From contig NZ_JAQLDQ010000001.1 in the NCBI RefSeq assembly GCF_028209395.1, forward strand, positions 62,001-126,000: DNA of 64,000 bases, written 5' to 3'. This document shows, piece after piece, positions 42,836-53,062 of the stretch (position 1 is its first letter; each line of letters opens with the position of its first letter). Both the position numbers and the translations under genes were made by a program. This stretch comes from Collinsella aerofaciens. GTDB taxonomy: Bacteria > Actinomycetota > Coriobacteriia > Coriobacteriales > Coriobacteriaceae. The notes beneath the pieces were generated by a model. It had not been told where the DNA came from. It searched no databases and worked only from the letters and a program-made list of their open reading frames with translations.

Positions 42836-43528
42836 ATGGAACAACACCAGCATTATCAGAGCCTGCAAGACCAGGCATACAACGCATTGCGCTCCAAGAT
42901 CATCTATGCCGAGCTCAAGCCCGGCACGCGTCTTTCGGCGATTGGTCTGGAAAAGGAGACGGGAATCGGGCGCACGCCCATTCGCGAGTCCTTTGTGCGC
43001 CTGCGCGAGCAGGAGCTGGTGGAAACGCGTCCCAAAAGCGGCACCTATGTCTCAAAAATCAGCATGGAGCGCGCCGAGAACGCCTGTTTCTTGCGCGAGA
43101 AACTCGAGCGAAGCGTGCTCATCAAATGCTGTTCGGCCGCCACACCCGAGCAAAAGCATCGGCTCGAGCAGATTCTTGCCGAGTCCGAATCGCTCGACCA
43201 TCGCGAAACACGTCGCTTTTTCGATCTGGACAACCTGTTCCACGAGACGTGTTTTGAGATTGCCGGCCGCCACATGTTGTGGGATTGGATGAAGAGCGTC
43301 AACACGCATTTTGAGCGATACAACTGGTTACGTATGGTGTCGCAGGATTTGGATTGGGAGCCGATTCGTCGGCAGCATCGCCGGATTCTCGAGGCCATTA
43401 AGAAGGGCGATACCGATACGGCGAGCTATTTGGCAGAGACGCACTTGCATCTGATGCCCGAGGAGCAGGGCCCGGTTATCGCCTTGCATCCCGACTATTT
43501 CGAGCTGCCCAAAGACTCGGCTATCTAA
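42836..43528 (+). CDS. GntR-family regulator, FadR subfamily
   Basis: 230 aa. N-terminal winged helix (AYNALRSKIIYAELKPGTRLS ... IGRTPIRESFVRLREQELVETRPKSGTYV) and an all-helical FCD ligand domain with probable metal-binding residues (DLDNLFHETCFE, HRRILEAIKKGD, ETHLHLM). Located 203 bases after the flavin oxidoreductase, same direction, so it may control it. Effector unknown. Confidence 0.9.
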   Translation: MEQHQHYQSLQDQAYNALRSKIIYAELKPGTRLSAIGLEKETGIGRTPIRESFVRLREQELVETRPKSGTYVSKISMERAENACFLREKLERSVLIKCCSAATPEQKHRLEQILAESESLDHRETRRFFDLDNLFHETCFEIAGRHMLWDWMKSVNTHFERYNWLRMVSQDLDWEPIRRQHRRILEAIKKGDTDTASYLAETHLHLMPEEQGPVIALHPDYFELPKDSAI

Positions 43529-43648
43529 CTCGCCCCCTTTATTTGCTGCGGTGAAATTAAGATCGCTCTGCGGCTCTGGTGGCGTAGGCAGTCCGTATAA
43601 ATGCCTAAAATGGCTCAGGTTGCCGACAATGGGGAAACGGGGTGCGCT

Positions 43649-44671
43649 ATGGCGCAGATGAGAATCAAGGACATTGCCGCCGAGGCGGGCGTGAGCCCGG
43701 CCACGGTCTCGCGCTACCTCAATAACCGCCCCGGGCAGATGACCGAGGAAACCCGCGCCCGCATCGCGGCGGTTATCGAGCGCACCGGCTATCGCCCGCG
43801 TGCCGCCGCGCGTAATTTGCGCAGCTCGCGCACCAATCTCATCGGCGTGATCATGGCCGACATTAGCAACCCGTTCTCCAGCGCCATGCTTGAGGACCTT
43901 TCCGCCAGCGCCGCTGCGCGCGGCTGCTCGCTCATGACGGCCGTTAGCGGCAATGATCCTGCTAAGGAGGCCGAATCGCTCACCAGGCTTATCGATGCCG
44001 GCGTGGACGGCCTCGTCGTTAACACCTGCGGCGGCAACGACGAGGCGATCGCCGCGGCCGCGGGACGCCTGCCTGTCGTTCTGCTCGACCGCGATGTTGC
44101 CGCCGGCGGCATCGATCTGGTGACCTCCAACAACCGTGAGCTGGTCGCCGGCCTGGTAGACGCCTTGGCCTCTGCAGGCAGCGAGCGTCTGTGCCTGCTC
44201 ACCGAGGCGAGCGACGACAGCCCCGTGCGTCGTGAGCGCGCCGAGGCCTTTGCCGACGAGCTCTCGCGTCGCGGTCTGGCAGGCGAGGTCGTTACCCTGG
44301 CCGATGGTGGCGCCACGGGCGTCGGCCGCCTGGACGAGGCCATCCGCGAGTACGCGGGTAAAAAGCTCGGCCTTATCGCCGTCAACGGCTTAGTCTTTCT
44401 GCGTCTGACCGAGGCGCTGGCGCAGCTGGGTCCCTCGCTGCCGGCGGGTCTCAGGATCGCGACGTTTGACGATTACCCCTGGCACCACGTGCTCTTTGGC
44501 GGTGTGACCACGGCCGCGCAAGACACCCTTACCATTGCCGAGCGCGTAGTCGAGCGCCTGTCCGAGCGCATCGACGTCGTTACCACTACGGTGGGCGATG
44601 CCGCAAAGCTCGCCCCCAAGCGCATCGAGGTCCCCGGCCACATCGAACACCGCGCTTCGACCTCGCGCTAG
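43649..44671 (+). CDS. LacI-family transcriptional regulator
   Basis: 340 aa. N-terminal HTH (IKDIAAEAGVSPATVSRYLNNR) with hinge YRPRAAARNLRSSRTNLIGVI, then a periplasmic-binding-protein-like effector domain (LIDAGVDGLVVNT, LDRDV, FDDYPWHHVLFGGVTT). ATG 43649 follows ACGGGG. It does not adjoin a sugar operon in this window, so its target is unclear. Confidence 0.9.
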   Translation: MAQMRIKDIAAEAGVSPATVSRYLNNRPGQMTEETRARIAAVIERTGYRPRAAARNLRSSRTNLIGVIMADISNPFSSAMLEDLSASAAARGCSLMTAVSGNDPAKEAESLTRLIDAGVDGLVVNTCGGNDEAIAAAAGRLPVVLLDRDVAAGGIDLVTSNNRELVAGLVDALASAGSERLCLLTEASDDSPVRRERAEAFADELSRRGLAGEVVTLADGGATGVGRLDEAIREYAGKKLGLIAVNGLVFLRLTEALAQLGPSLPAGLRIATFDDYPWHHVLFGGVTTAAQDTLTIAERVVERLSERIDVVTTTVGDAAKLAPKRIEVPGHIEHRASTSR

Positions 44672-44676
44672 TCTGT

Positions 44677-44709
44677 GTGATAATATATAGACAATGTCAT
44701 ACAGGAGGT
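44677..44709 (+). promoter_or_regulatory. Promoter and ribosome site of the toxin-antitoxin pair
   Basis: AT-rich GATAATAT (-10-like) close to the start, followed by a strong AGGAGGT. The short leader makes autoregulation by the ribbon-helix-helix domain of the first product plausible. Confidence 0.45.
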
Positions 44710-44713
44710 ATCC

Positions 44714-45208
44714 ATGGCTGCGTCTGTGCTGAGTGTGCGAGTGGACTCGTCAATTAAAGATTCATTTGCCGAGCTGTGCGAAGAACTTGGCATGACTTCG
44801 TCTGTTGCAGTCAATATGTTTATGAGACAGATGCTGCGCGAGCGTTCGCTGCCGTTTGTCCCTTCACTCGGTAAAAGCTCTGCGAGCGGAAGCGTCGCGG
44901 CGGGCATTTTGGATACCGCTCAGATTGAGTCCGCTGTCCGTGAGGCGGCCAGCCCGATTCCCGCCATCAAAAGCGTGATTCTTTTTGGCTCGTATGCTCG
45001 TGGCGACGCGCGTGCCGATAGTGACATTGACTTGCGTCTCGAAGTCGATCGCGATCAGGGCTTTGGCCTTTTCGCGTTGTCGGCATTCGGCGAGGCGGTG
45101 CGCAAAGAAACTGGGAGGCAGGTTGATCTTGTCTCGAGCGACCATCTTGATGCCGATCTTGCCGCGGTAATCGAGCGCGAAGGAGTGATCCTTTATGATC
45201 GCGCGTAA
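44714..45208 (+). CDS. DinJ/RelB-like domain fused to MntA-type nucleotidyltransferase (antitoxin)
   Basis: 164 aa with two domains. Residues 1-52 are a RelB/DinJ-type ribbon-helix-helix antitoxin domain (SVRVDSSIKDSFAELCEELGM, then AVNMFMRQMLRERSLPF). Residues about 80-164 are a minimal nucleotidyltransferase with GSYARG (92-97), ten residues after Ser93, and DID at 104-106. MntA antitoxins AMPylate their HEPN toxin partner HepT, which is encoded next with a 14-base overlap. Standard MntA proteins, as I know them, lack the DinJ-like part. DNA binding by the N-terminal domain is inferred. Confidence 0.88.
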   Translation: MAASVLSVRVDSSIKDSFAELCEELGMTSSVAVNMFMRQMLRERSLPFVPSLGKSSASGSVAAGILDTAQIESAVREAASPIPAIKSVILFGSYARGDARADSDIDLRLEVDRDQGFGLFALSAFGEAVRKETGRQVDLVSSDHLDADLAAVIEREGVILYDRA

Positions 45209-45566
45209 GTCAGACGGCCTCCGCGCCCAAGAGGTCTTGGACGCCATCTCTGAAACGAACGAGCGCATCAAGGCTTTTGATATCACCGAGGACCAGTTTC
45301 TGCATGCGAATGACGTGCGGACGAGGGCGTTGGCGGACTCCCTTTTGATGTGCGCGCTTAGGGTGACGGAAGAAGCGGGCAAGTTGTCGGAACGCTCGCA
45401 GCGGCTTCATCCCGAAATTGAGTGGCGTGGAATTATCGGCATGAGAAATTACCTCGCGCATGATTACGGCAATGTCGACCGATCGGTTGTTTGGGATGCG
45501 GTGACGATGGAGTTCCCAGCGCTGGAACGAGCGTGTAGGCAAATTGTTTCCGAATCTGAACGCTAG
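45195..45566 (+). CDS. HepT-like HEPN-domain RNase toxin
   Basis: 123 aa, all-helical HEPN (DUF86-type) protein with the RNase motif R-x4-H-x-Y as RNYLAHDY (84-91). The tyrosine is the residue AMPylated by MntA in studied systems. It overlaps the antitoxin by 14 bases, so translation is coupled. Expected role: mRNA or tRNA cleavage when the antitoxin is lost, for example in phage defence or plasmid-like stabilisation. Confidence 0.9.
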   Translation: MIARKSDGLRAQEVLDAISETNERIKAFDITEDQFLHANDVRTRALADSLLMCALRVTEEAGKLSERSQRLHPEIEWRGIIGMRNYLAHDYGNVDRSVVWDAVTMEFPALERACRQIVSESER

Positions 45567-45700
45567 CCATTCGTTCGCAACTGCCTGTTCACACACGTTT
45601 TTTGAGCGCTTGATACGCTTTAACCCTGCGGAAACATTTTTCTGCGATAGTATCTGCGATATAGACCAGTCGAAACCCGCCCGAAAGAAAGGGGAGCGAC

Positions 45701-47038
45701 ATGAACCAGCAGAACATCGATTACGTACTCCGCTCCGTAGAGCAGCGTGACATCCGCTTTGTGCGTCTGTGGTTTGTCGACATTCTCGGCCGCCTCAAGA
45801 ACTTTGCCATTAGCCCCGAGGACCTCGAGGTCGCTTTTGAGGAGGGTATTGGCTTTGACGGCTCCGCCATCGAGGGCTTTGCCACGCCCGAGGAAGCCGA
45901 CATGCTGGCGTTTCCCGATGCTTCGACCTTCCAGATTTTGCCGTGGCGCCCGAGCCACAACGGCGTCGCCCGCGTGTTCTGCGACGTGTGCACCCCCGAC
46001 CGCAAGCCCTTCGCCGGCGATCCGCGCGATGCGTTGCGCCGCATGTTCTATAAGGCCGAGAAGGCTGGCTACCTGCTCAACGTGGGCGCCGAGCTGGAGT
46101 ATTACTACTTCCCCGACGAGCACACCCCCGAGCCGCTCGACAACGTGGGCTACTTCGATCTTTCGGTGAGTGACGCCGCCCGCGACCTGCGCCGCAACAC
46201 GGTCCTCACGCTCGAGAAGATGTCCGTGCCCGTGGAGTACACCTTCCACGCCGCCGGCCGCTCGCAGCACGGTATGAGCCTGCGCCATGCTGAGGCCCTG
46301 AGCATGTCCGACGCCATCACCACGGCCAAACTCATCATTAAGCAGCAGGCCTACGAGAGCGGTTGCCACGCCTCCTTTATGCCCAAGCCGTTGGCGGGCG
46401 AGGACGGCAGCGCTATGTTCCTGTGCCAGTCGCTATTCGACCACGACGGCAACAACGTCTTTTGGGGCGAGGACGACGAGAAGTACCACCTCTCCGACGT
46501 CGCCAAGCACTATATGGCCGGCATTCTGGCGCATGCCCGCGAGATCAGCGCCATCACCAACCCAACGGTCAACTCGTACAAGCGCATCACCACAGGCGGC
46601 GACTCCGTGCCGCAGTACGCCACGTGGGGCCTGCGCAACCGCGCGAGCATGGTCCGCATTCCGGTCTACAAGCCCGGCAAGCAGCTGTCCACGCGCATCG
46701 AGCTTCGCAGCCCCGACCCCATGGCCAACCCGTACCTGGTCAACGCCGTCACGCTGGCGGCTGGTCTGGACGGCATCGAGCGCAAGCTGGAGCTCCCGCC
46801 CGAGGCCACGGCCGAGACGCTCAAGCTTACCGACCGCCAGATGGTCGAGGCCGGCTACACGCCGCTGCCGCGCTCGCTCAAAGAGGCGCTCGACGTGTTT
46901 GAGGACTCGCAGTTTATGAAGGATGCCCTCGGCGAGCACATCCACAGCTTCTTCCTTAAAAAGAAGCGTGACGAGTGGCATAAGTTTGAGTCTACGATCA
47001 CCGAGTGGGAGATCAAGCACTACCTGGCGAACTCCTAA
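45701..47038 (+). CDS. glnA: Glutamine-synthetase-like protein with altered metal-binding residues
   Basis: 445 aa, full type I glutamine synthetase length. Present are the beta-grasp domain, GAELEYYYF (Glu131, Glu133), ASFMPKP, NPTVNSYKR, NRASMVRIP and IELRSPDP (Glu334). The segment that normally reads HEVAPGQHEI is HAAGRSQHGM here (residues 183-192), so two metal-ligand glutamates appear as Ala184 and Gly191. The usual GSGMHxHxS is GSAMFLCQS (236-244), with Phe240 for the histidine. It may be an inactive or repurposed homologue. AAAGGGG Shine-Dalgarno; a GlnR-like regulator follows. Confidence 0.85.
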   Translation: MNQQNIDYVLRSVEQRDIRFVRLWFVDILGRLKNFAISPEDLEVAFEEGIGFDGSAIEGFATPEEADMLAFPDASTFQILPWRPSHNGVARVFCDVCTPDRKPFAGDPRDALRRMFYKAEKAGYLLNVGAELEYYYFPDEHTPEPLDNVGYFDLSVSDAARDLRRNTVLTLEKMSVPVEYTFHAAGRSQHGMSLRHAEALSMSDAITTAKLIIKQQAYESGCHASFMPKPLAGEDGSAMFLCQSLFDHDGNNVFWGEDDEKYHLSDVAKHYMAGILAHAREISAITNPTVNSYKRITTGGDSVPQYATWGLRNRASMVRIPVYKPGKQLSTRIELRSPDPMANPYLVNAVTLAAGLDGIERKLELPPEATAETLKLTDRQMVEAGYTPLPRSLKEALDVFEDSQFMKDALGEHIHSFFLKKKRDEWHKFESTITEWEIKHYLANS

Positions 47039-47088
47039 TCGCGCTGGCTTGTTCCAGTACGATTGAGCTCATTTCTTTGGAGGCCGAT

Positions 47089-47751
47089 ATGTCCGAAAAG
47101 AGTGCCCTGTTCATGGCGCGCACGACGCGCTTCCACGAGTTTGCCCGCAGCTTGACGACCACCCTGGGTGTCGAGGTGAGCCTGGCTACCCCCGATTCGC
47201 CGACTGCGGCGCACGACTTTGACCTGCTGATCCTCGACTCAGACGGCATCCGCAGCGACCGCATCGATCAGATTGCCAAGTGGCTTGACGATCGCGGCGG
47301 CGTCCCCATGCTGGTGATTGTCGACGACGAGGCGCTCGGTACCTTGCGCCTGCCCAATCACGCACATGCCGACTTTGTATGCCCCACGGCGACGCCCAAC
47401 GAGCTTAAGGCTCGCGCGCAGCGCCTGATGGGCGAGGAGGAGACCGTCACCGCCGACGATGTGCTCAATATCGATAACCTCGAGATTAACCTGGCTACCT
47501 ACCAGGTGACGCTCGATAACGAGCCCATCGACCTGACGCTGATGGAGTACTCGCTGCTGAGCTTTTTGGCGACGCACCCCAACCGCGCCTACAGCCGCGA
47601 GGTGCTGCTGCACCGCGTATGGGGCTTTGAGTACTGCGGCGGCACGCGCACCGTCGACGTGCACATTCGACGCATCCGCTCCAAGGTGGGTCCGCAGATC
47701 GCGGCGCACATCACCACCGTCCGCGGCGTGGGCTATCTGTTTAAGGACTAG
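47089..47751 (+). CDS. Orphan OmpR-family regulator, GlnR-like
   Basis: 220 aa. The receiver-like domain is degenerate: LLILDSDGI replaces the usual phosphoacceptor segment and the N-terminal acidic pair is missing, as in actinobacterial GlnR, which works without a kinase. The C-terminal winged helix is normal (LTLMEYSLLSFLATHPNRAYSREVLLHRVWG, VRGVGYLF). No kinase gene adjoins. Its position after the glutamine-synthetase-like gene supports a nitrogen role. ATG 47089 has GGAGG five bases upstream. Confidence 0.85.
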   Translation: MSEKSALFMARTTRFHEFARSLTTTLGVEVSLATPDSPTAAHDFDLLILDSDGIRSDRIDQIAKWLDDRGGVPMLVIVDDEALGTLRLPNHAHADFVCPTATPNELKARAQRLMGEEETVTADDVLNIDNLEINLATYQVTLDNEPIDLTLMEYSLLSFLATHPNRAYSREVLLHRVWGFEYCGGTRTVDVHIRRIRSKVGPQIAAHITTVRGVGYLFKD

Positions 47752-47755
47752 ATTT

Positions 47756-47792
47756 CCACCACAAAGGGGACAGGCACTTTTGTGGTGGTTTT
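47756..47792 (+). terminator. Repeat-derived terminator of the GlnR-like gene
   Basis: CCACCACAAA and TTTGTGGTGG with TTTT behind, starting four bases after the stop. Further copies occur at 63081-63120 and, degenerate, at 62372-62403, with the shared centre GGGACAGGCA. Confidence 0.8.
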
Positions 47793-47906
47793 GACGCAGG
47801 TACGGATTCCTTTCGGGTCTGCGGCAGAACTTAAGCCTTCCTAAAAGATTGCGTTCTCATACACTTGCGCCCGCATATTGGGGTACAACTCAACGTGAAC
47901 AATGAT

Positions 47907-47934
47907 GGCCCGCCACATGTTTGGCGGGCCTTTG
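47907..47934 (+). promoter_or_regulatory. Hairpin in the htrA leader
   Basis: GGCCCGCCA, CATGTT loop, TGGCGGGCC followed by TTTGG, 26 bases before the htrA ATG. A possible attenuator; the T tract is short. Confidence 0.5.
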
Positions 47935-47959
47935 GTTATTTGACGAAAGGATCGCAGCC

Positions 47960-49426
47960 ATGAGCGAGTACGATTCCCAGCGTCCCCAGGATGCGGGCAA
48001 CGCCGGCGAGACCCAGCAGCAGCCGCGTGTGCAGGTGGAGTCGACGCCTGCCGGCAGTAACATTCCCTACGTGCAGGCCTACGACACGCAGACCGGCAAG
48101 CCGCTGGGTGGCCAGCAGGTCGTGAACAAGCACACGGTGGTCAAGACCAAGACCAAAAAGCTGCCGATCTTTATTACGGCGCTTGCCGGCTGTGCCTGCG
48201 GAGCCCTGCTGGTCATTGCGCTCATTATGAGCGGCACGCTCGATATCGGTGGCGGCAAGAATGCCGTGACGGCGGGTGCTTCGGGTTCGTCGACGCAAAA
48301 GATCACCATTGACTCCGAGGACACCACGCTGGCCGAGGCCGTTTCTGCTAAGGCCCTGCCCTCCGTGGTTTCCATCACCGCCACTTCGAGCGGCAGCCAG
48401 AATGGCTCGCTTTCGCAGTCTGCTGATGAGTCGGACAGCTCGGGCAGCGTCGGCTCGGGCGTGGTGCTCGATACCGAGGGCCACATCCTCACCAACAACC
48501 ACGTGGTCGATGGTTACGACCAGTACGTGGTGACCATGGACGACGGCACCACCTATGAGGCCGAGTTCGTGGGCAACGATGCTTCGAGCGACCTCGCCGT
48601 CATTAAGCTCAAGGACGCCGACGCCTCCAAGCTCACGCCGATCGAGATCGGCGACTCCTCCAAGCTCAACGTGGGCGAGTGGGTCATGGCGATCGGCTCG
48701 CCGTTCGGCAACGAGCAGTCTGTCTCCACGGGTATCGTGTCGGCGCTGTATCGCTCCACGGCTATGAGCTCTACCAGCGGTAACACCATCTATGCCAACA
48801 TGATCCAGACCGATGCCGCCATCAACCCGGGCAACTCTGGCGGCGCGCTCGTCAACGACAATGGCGAGCTTGTGGGTATCAACTCGCTCATCGAGAGCTA
48901 CTCGGGCTCCAGCTCGGGCGTGGGCTTTGCCATTCCCGTTAACTATGCCAAGAACATTGCCGACCAGATCATCGACGGCAAGACGCCGGTGCATCCGTAC
49001 ATGGGCGCTACGCTTTCGAGCGTCAATGCGCTCAACGCCCGCACCAACAAGCTGAGCACCGATAGCGGCGCGTATGTGGCGAGCGTCGTTGAGGACGGCC
49101 CTGCCGCCAAGGCTGGCATTCAGGAGGGCGACGTCATCACCAAGCTGGGCGATGACGAGATCACGAGCGCCGATGGCCTGATCATCGCACTGCGCAGCCA
49201 CGAGGTGGGCGAGAAGGTCGAGATCACACTCATGCGCGGCAAGGAAGAGAAGAAGGTCACTGTCGAGCTGGGCTCCGACGAGGAACTGCAGAACCAGCAG
49301 CAGAACGACAGTGCAACCGACACCGGCAACGGCGGTATTACCGACGAGCAGCTGCGCCAGTACCTGGAGGAACTGCTGGGCCAGCAGGGCCAGGGCCAGG
49401 GTCAAGGCTACGGTCAGGGTTTCTAA
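47960..49426 (+). CDS. htrA: HtrA/DegP-like membrane-anchored serine protease
   Basis: 488 aa. A cytoplasmic, Gln/Pro-rich N-terminus of about 65 residues, one membrane helix (about 68-92), a Ser/Thr-rich linker, a trypsin-like domain with His181 (TNNHVVDG), Asp211 (SSDLAVIK) and Ser293 (GNSGGAL), and a C-terminal PDZ domain (GAYVASVVEDGPAAKAGIQEGDVI). The tail is Gln/Gly-rich (GQGQGQGYGQGF). Extracytoplasmic quality control of misfolded proteins. ATG 47960 follows GAAAGGA. Confidence 0.95.
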   Translation: MSEYDSQRPQDAGNAGETQQQPRVQVESTPAGSNIPYVQAYDTQTGKPLGGQQVVNKHTVVKTKTKKLPIFITALAGCACGALLVIALIMSGTLDIGGGKNAVTAGASGSSTQKITIDSEDTTLAEAVSAKALPSVVSITATSSGSQNGSLSQSADESDSSGSVGSGVVLDTEGHILTNNHVVDGYDQYVVTMDDGTTYEAEFVGNDASSDLAVIKLKDADASKLTPIEIGDSSKLNVGEWVMAIGSPFGNEQSVSTGIVSALYRSTAMSSTSGNTIYANMIQTDAAINPGNSGGALVNDNGELVGINSLIESYSGSSSGVGFAIPVNYAKNIADQIIDGKTPVHPYMGATLSSVNALNARTNKLSTDSGAYVASVVEDGPAAKAGIQEGDVITKLGDDEITSADGLIIALRSHEVGEKVEITLMRGKEEKKVTVELGSDEELQNQQQNDSATDTGNGGITDEQLRQYLEELLGQQGQGQGQGYGQGF

Positions 49427-49452
49427 CGAGCCGTATCGCACATATCGAAGCT

Positions 49453-49495
49453 AGAGGGGCTGTTCCGCCAGCGCGGGACGGCCCCTCTTTTCTTA
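49453..49495 (+). terminator. Terminator of htrA
   Basis: AGAGGGGCTGTTCCGCC pairs with GGACGGCCCCTCT (with mismatches), then TTTTCTT. Confidence 0.85.
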
Positions 49496-49498
49496 TTG

Positions 49499-49528
49499 AT
49501 CCGTTGGGGACGGAGGAAAACGGATCAC
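49499..49528 (+). repeat. Half copy of the CCTCCGTCCCC hairpin family
   Basis: GGGGACGGAGGAAAA framed by GATCCGTT and CGGATCA. The same core makes hairpin 2 at 26710-26761 and lies inside the coding region at 56445-56463. Confidence 0.7.
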
Positions 49529-49562
49529 TTGGGGCTGACAAGAGGCCTGGTTCGGAATGGTC

Positions 49563-49765
49563 TGGACAGTTAGTTCAGATACGTATAAATCTGGGGCAGC
49601 TTGGGATGCGTTTTGAGCAATTTTTGATTGGGATGGGGTTTGAATGGATGCTTGGGAGGGCGAGCGGGACGTTTACATGGTCTCGAGGAGCCCAAATTAG
49701 TCGAAACAGGGGTGTTCGTGCCTGATTCAGCTCTAGGATTTATACGTATCTGAACTAACTGTCCA
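49563..49765 (+). mobile_element. MITE-like element with 28-bp perfect inverted repeats
   Basis: 28-base arms (49563-49590 and 49738-49765) are exact complements and enclose 147 bases without a convincing gene. The left arm begins TGGACAGTTAGTTCAGATAC. No clear target-site duplication was found in the flanks. The element occupies most of the gap between htrA and ligA. The arms are long enough to form a strong hairpin if transcribed. Confidence 0.6.
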
Positions 49766-49840
49766 CCCCGGTCCGGCCGCTGCCGATTCGGTGCGGTTCG
49801 AAAGGGTTATTCGGCCCCATGGTGACCGGTGGTACTCTAG

Positions 49841-52102
<2,262 letters not shown>

Positions 52103-52121
52103 GGCATCGATAGCCAAATTG

Positions 52122-52164
52122 AAGAACCGCCCGGAAGCACGATGCCTTCCGGGCGGTTCTTACT
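52122..52164 (+). terminator. Terminator between ligA and the MerR gene
   Basis: GAACCGCCCGGAAGCA and TGCCTTCCGGGCGGTTC form a stem of about 16 pairs with one bulge. It overlaps the stop codon of the convergent MerR gene and may serve both directions. Confidence 0.85.
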
Positions 52165-53008
52165 TTGCTGGGGCAACCGGCACCGTGATCTGCGTTACGT
52201 AGGTTGCCGGGTCGTCGCTGATGATGTCGTCGATCAAGGCGATCTCGCGCGAGGGGCCGGCGGGCGTCAGGTTGTGTTCGCGCATATAGCTGAGCAGCCG
52301 CTCGTAGCGCGGGGCTGCTTGTCCGTGCGTGCCGCGGAAGCTTATGGTTAGGCAGCGCGCGGCGGGCCGCACCTCGACGTCGCCCAAGTAATCATCGGTG
52401 TCATCGAGCAGCAGGAAGACCTCGTCGTAGCCATCAAAGTCGCCGGCGGCGAGGCGTTCGGGCGCGATGCCCACACCCAGATTGCCCAGATAGGCAAAGG
52501 TTTCGTGCTGCCCCTGCTGAAGCTGGCGGATATGCCATCCCAGCGAATAGGCGTCGGTGGGATTGACGCGCTCGTGCAGCGTGGCGCAGCGAAGTTCGGG
52601 TTCCTCGATTTCGCTAATGGTGTCGAGATCAGCATTCAAAGCGCCATGAAGCAAGGCAAGCCGCTGGTCAATCTTGCGCGACATGCGCTCCAACTCACGC
52701 CGCCTGTGCTCAATTAACTCCTGTTGCTTGGTCAGTTGCCGTTGCATCAAATCCATATCGCGCGTAGTGACAAACTCGCGAATCTGGGCCAGCGGCAGGT
52801 CAAGAACGCGCAGGTTGCCGATGGTGTTGAGGGTGGAGAGCTGCCGCGATCCGTAGTAGCGGTACCCACTCGTCGGATCGACATATGCCGGTTCCAATAG
52901 CCCCATCTGTTCGTAATGGCGCAGTGTGCCCACGCTCAAATTGAGCAAGCGCGCCACCTCGCCAATGCGGAGCAGGCCCTCGGTGTGTTCGCTTGGCATG
53001 TCGGTCAC
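52160..53008 (-). CDS. MerR-family regulator with GyrI-like effector domain
   Basis: 282 aa. N-terminal MerR winged helix (LLRIGEVARLLNLSVGTLRHYEQMGLLEPAYVDPTSGYRYYG), a coiled-coil dimerisation helix (about residues 80-125) and a C-terminal GyrI/BmrR-like domain that in relatives binds cationic hydrophobic drugs. GTG start at 53008, eight bases after AAAGGAG. It follows the MATE exporter gene by 54 bases in the same direction, the arrangement of a drug-responsive efflux operon. Confidence 0.92.
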   Translation of the reverse strand: MTDMPSEHTEGLLRIGEVARLLNLSVGTLRHYEQMGLLEPAYVDPTSGYRYYGSRQLSTLNTIGNLRVLDLPLAQIREFVTTRDMDLMQRQLTKQQELIEHRRRELERMSRKIDQRLALLHGALNADLDTISEIEEPELRCATLHERVNPTDAYSLGWHIRQLQQGQHETFAYLGNLGVGIAPERLAAGDFDGYDEVFLLLDDTDDYLGDVEVRPAARCLTISFRGTHGQAAPRYERLLSYMREHNLTPAGPSREIALIDDIISDDPATYVTQITVPVAPAK

Positions 53009-53062
53009 AGGACCGCTCCTTTCGGTAAAACAGGGGAGAGGCGCTAGGCCTGCGTTGCCCCG

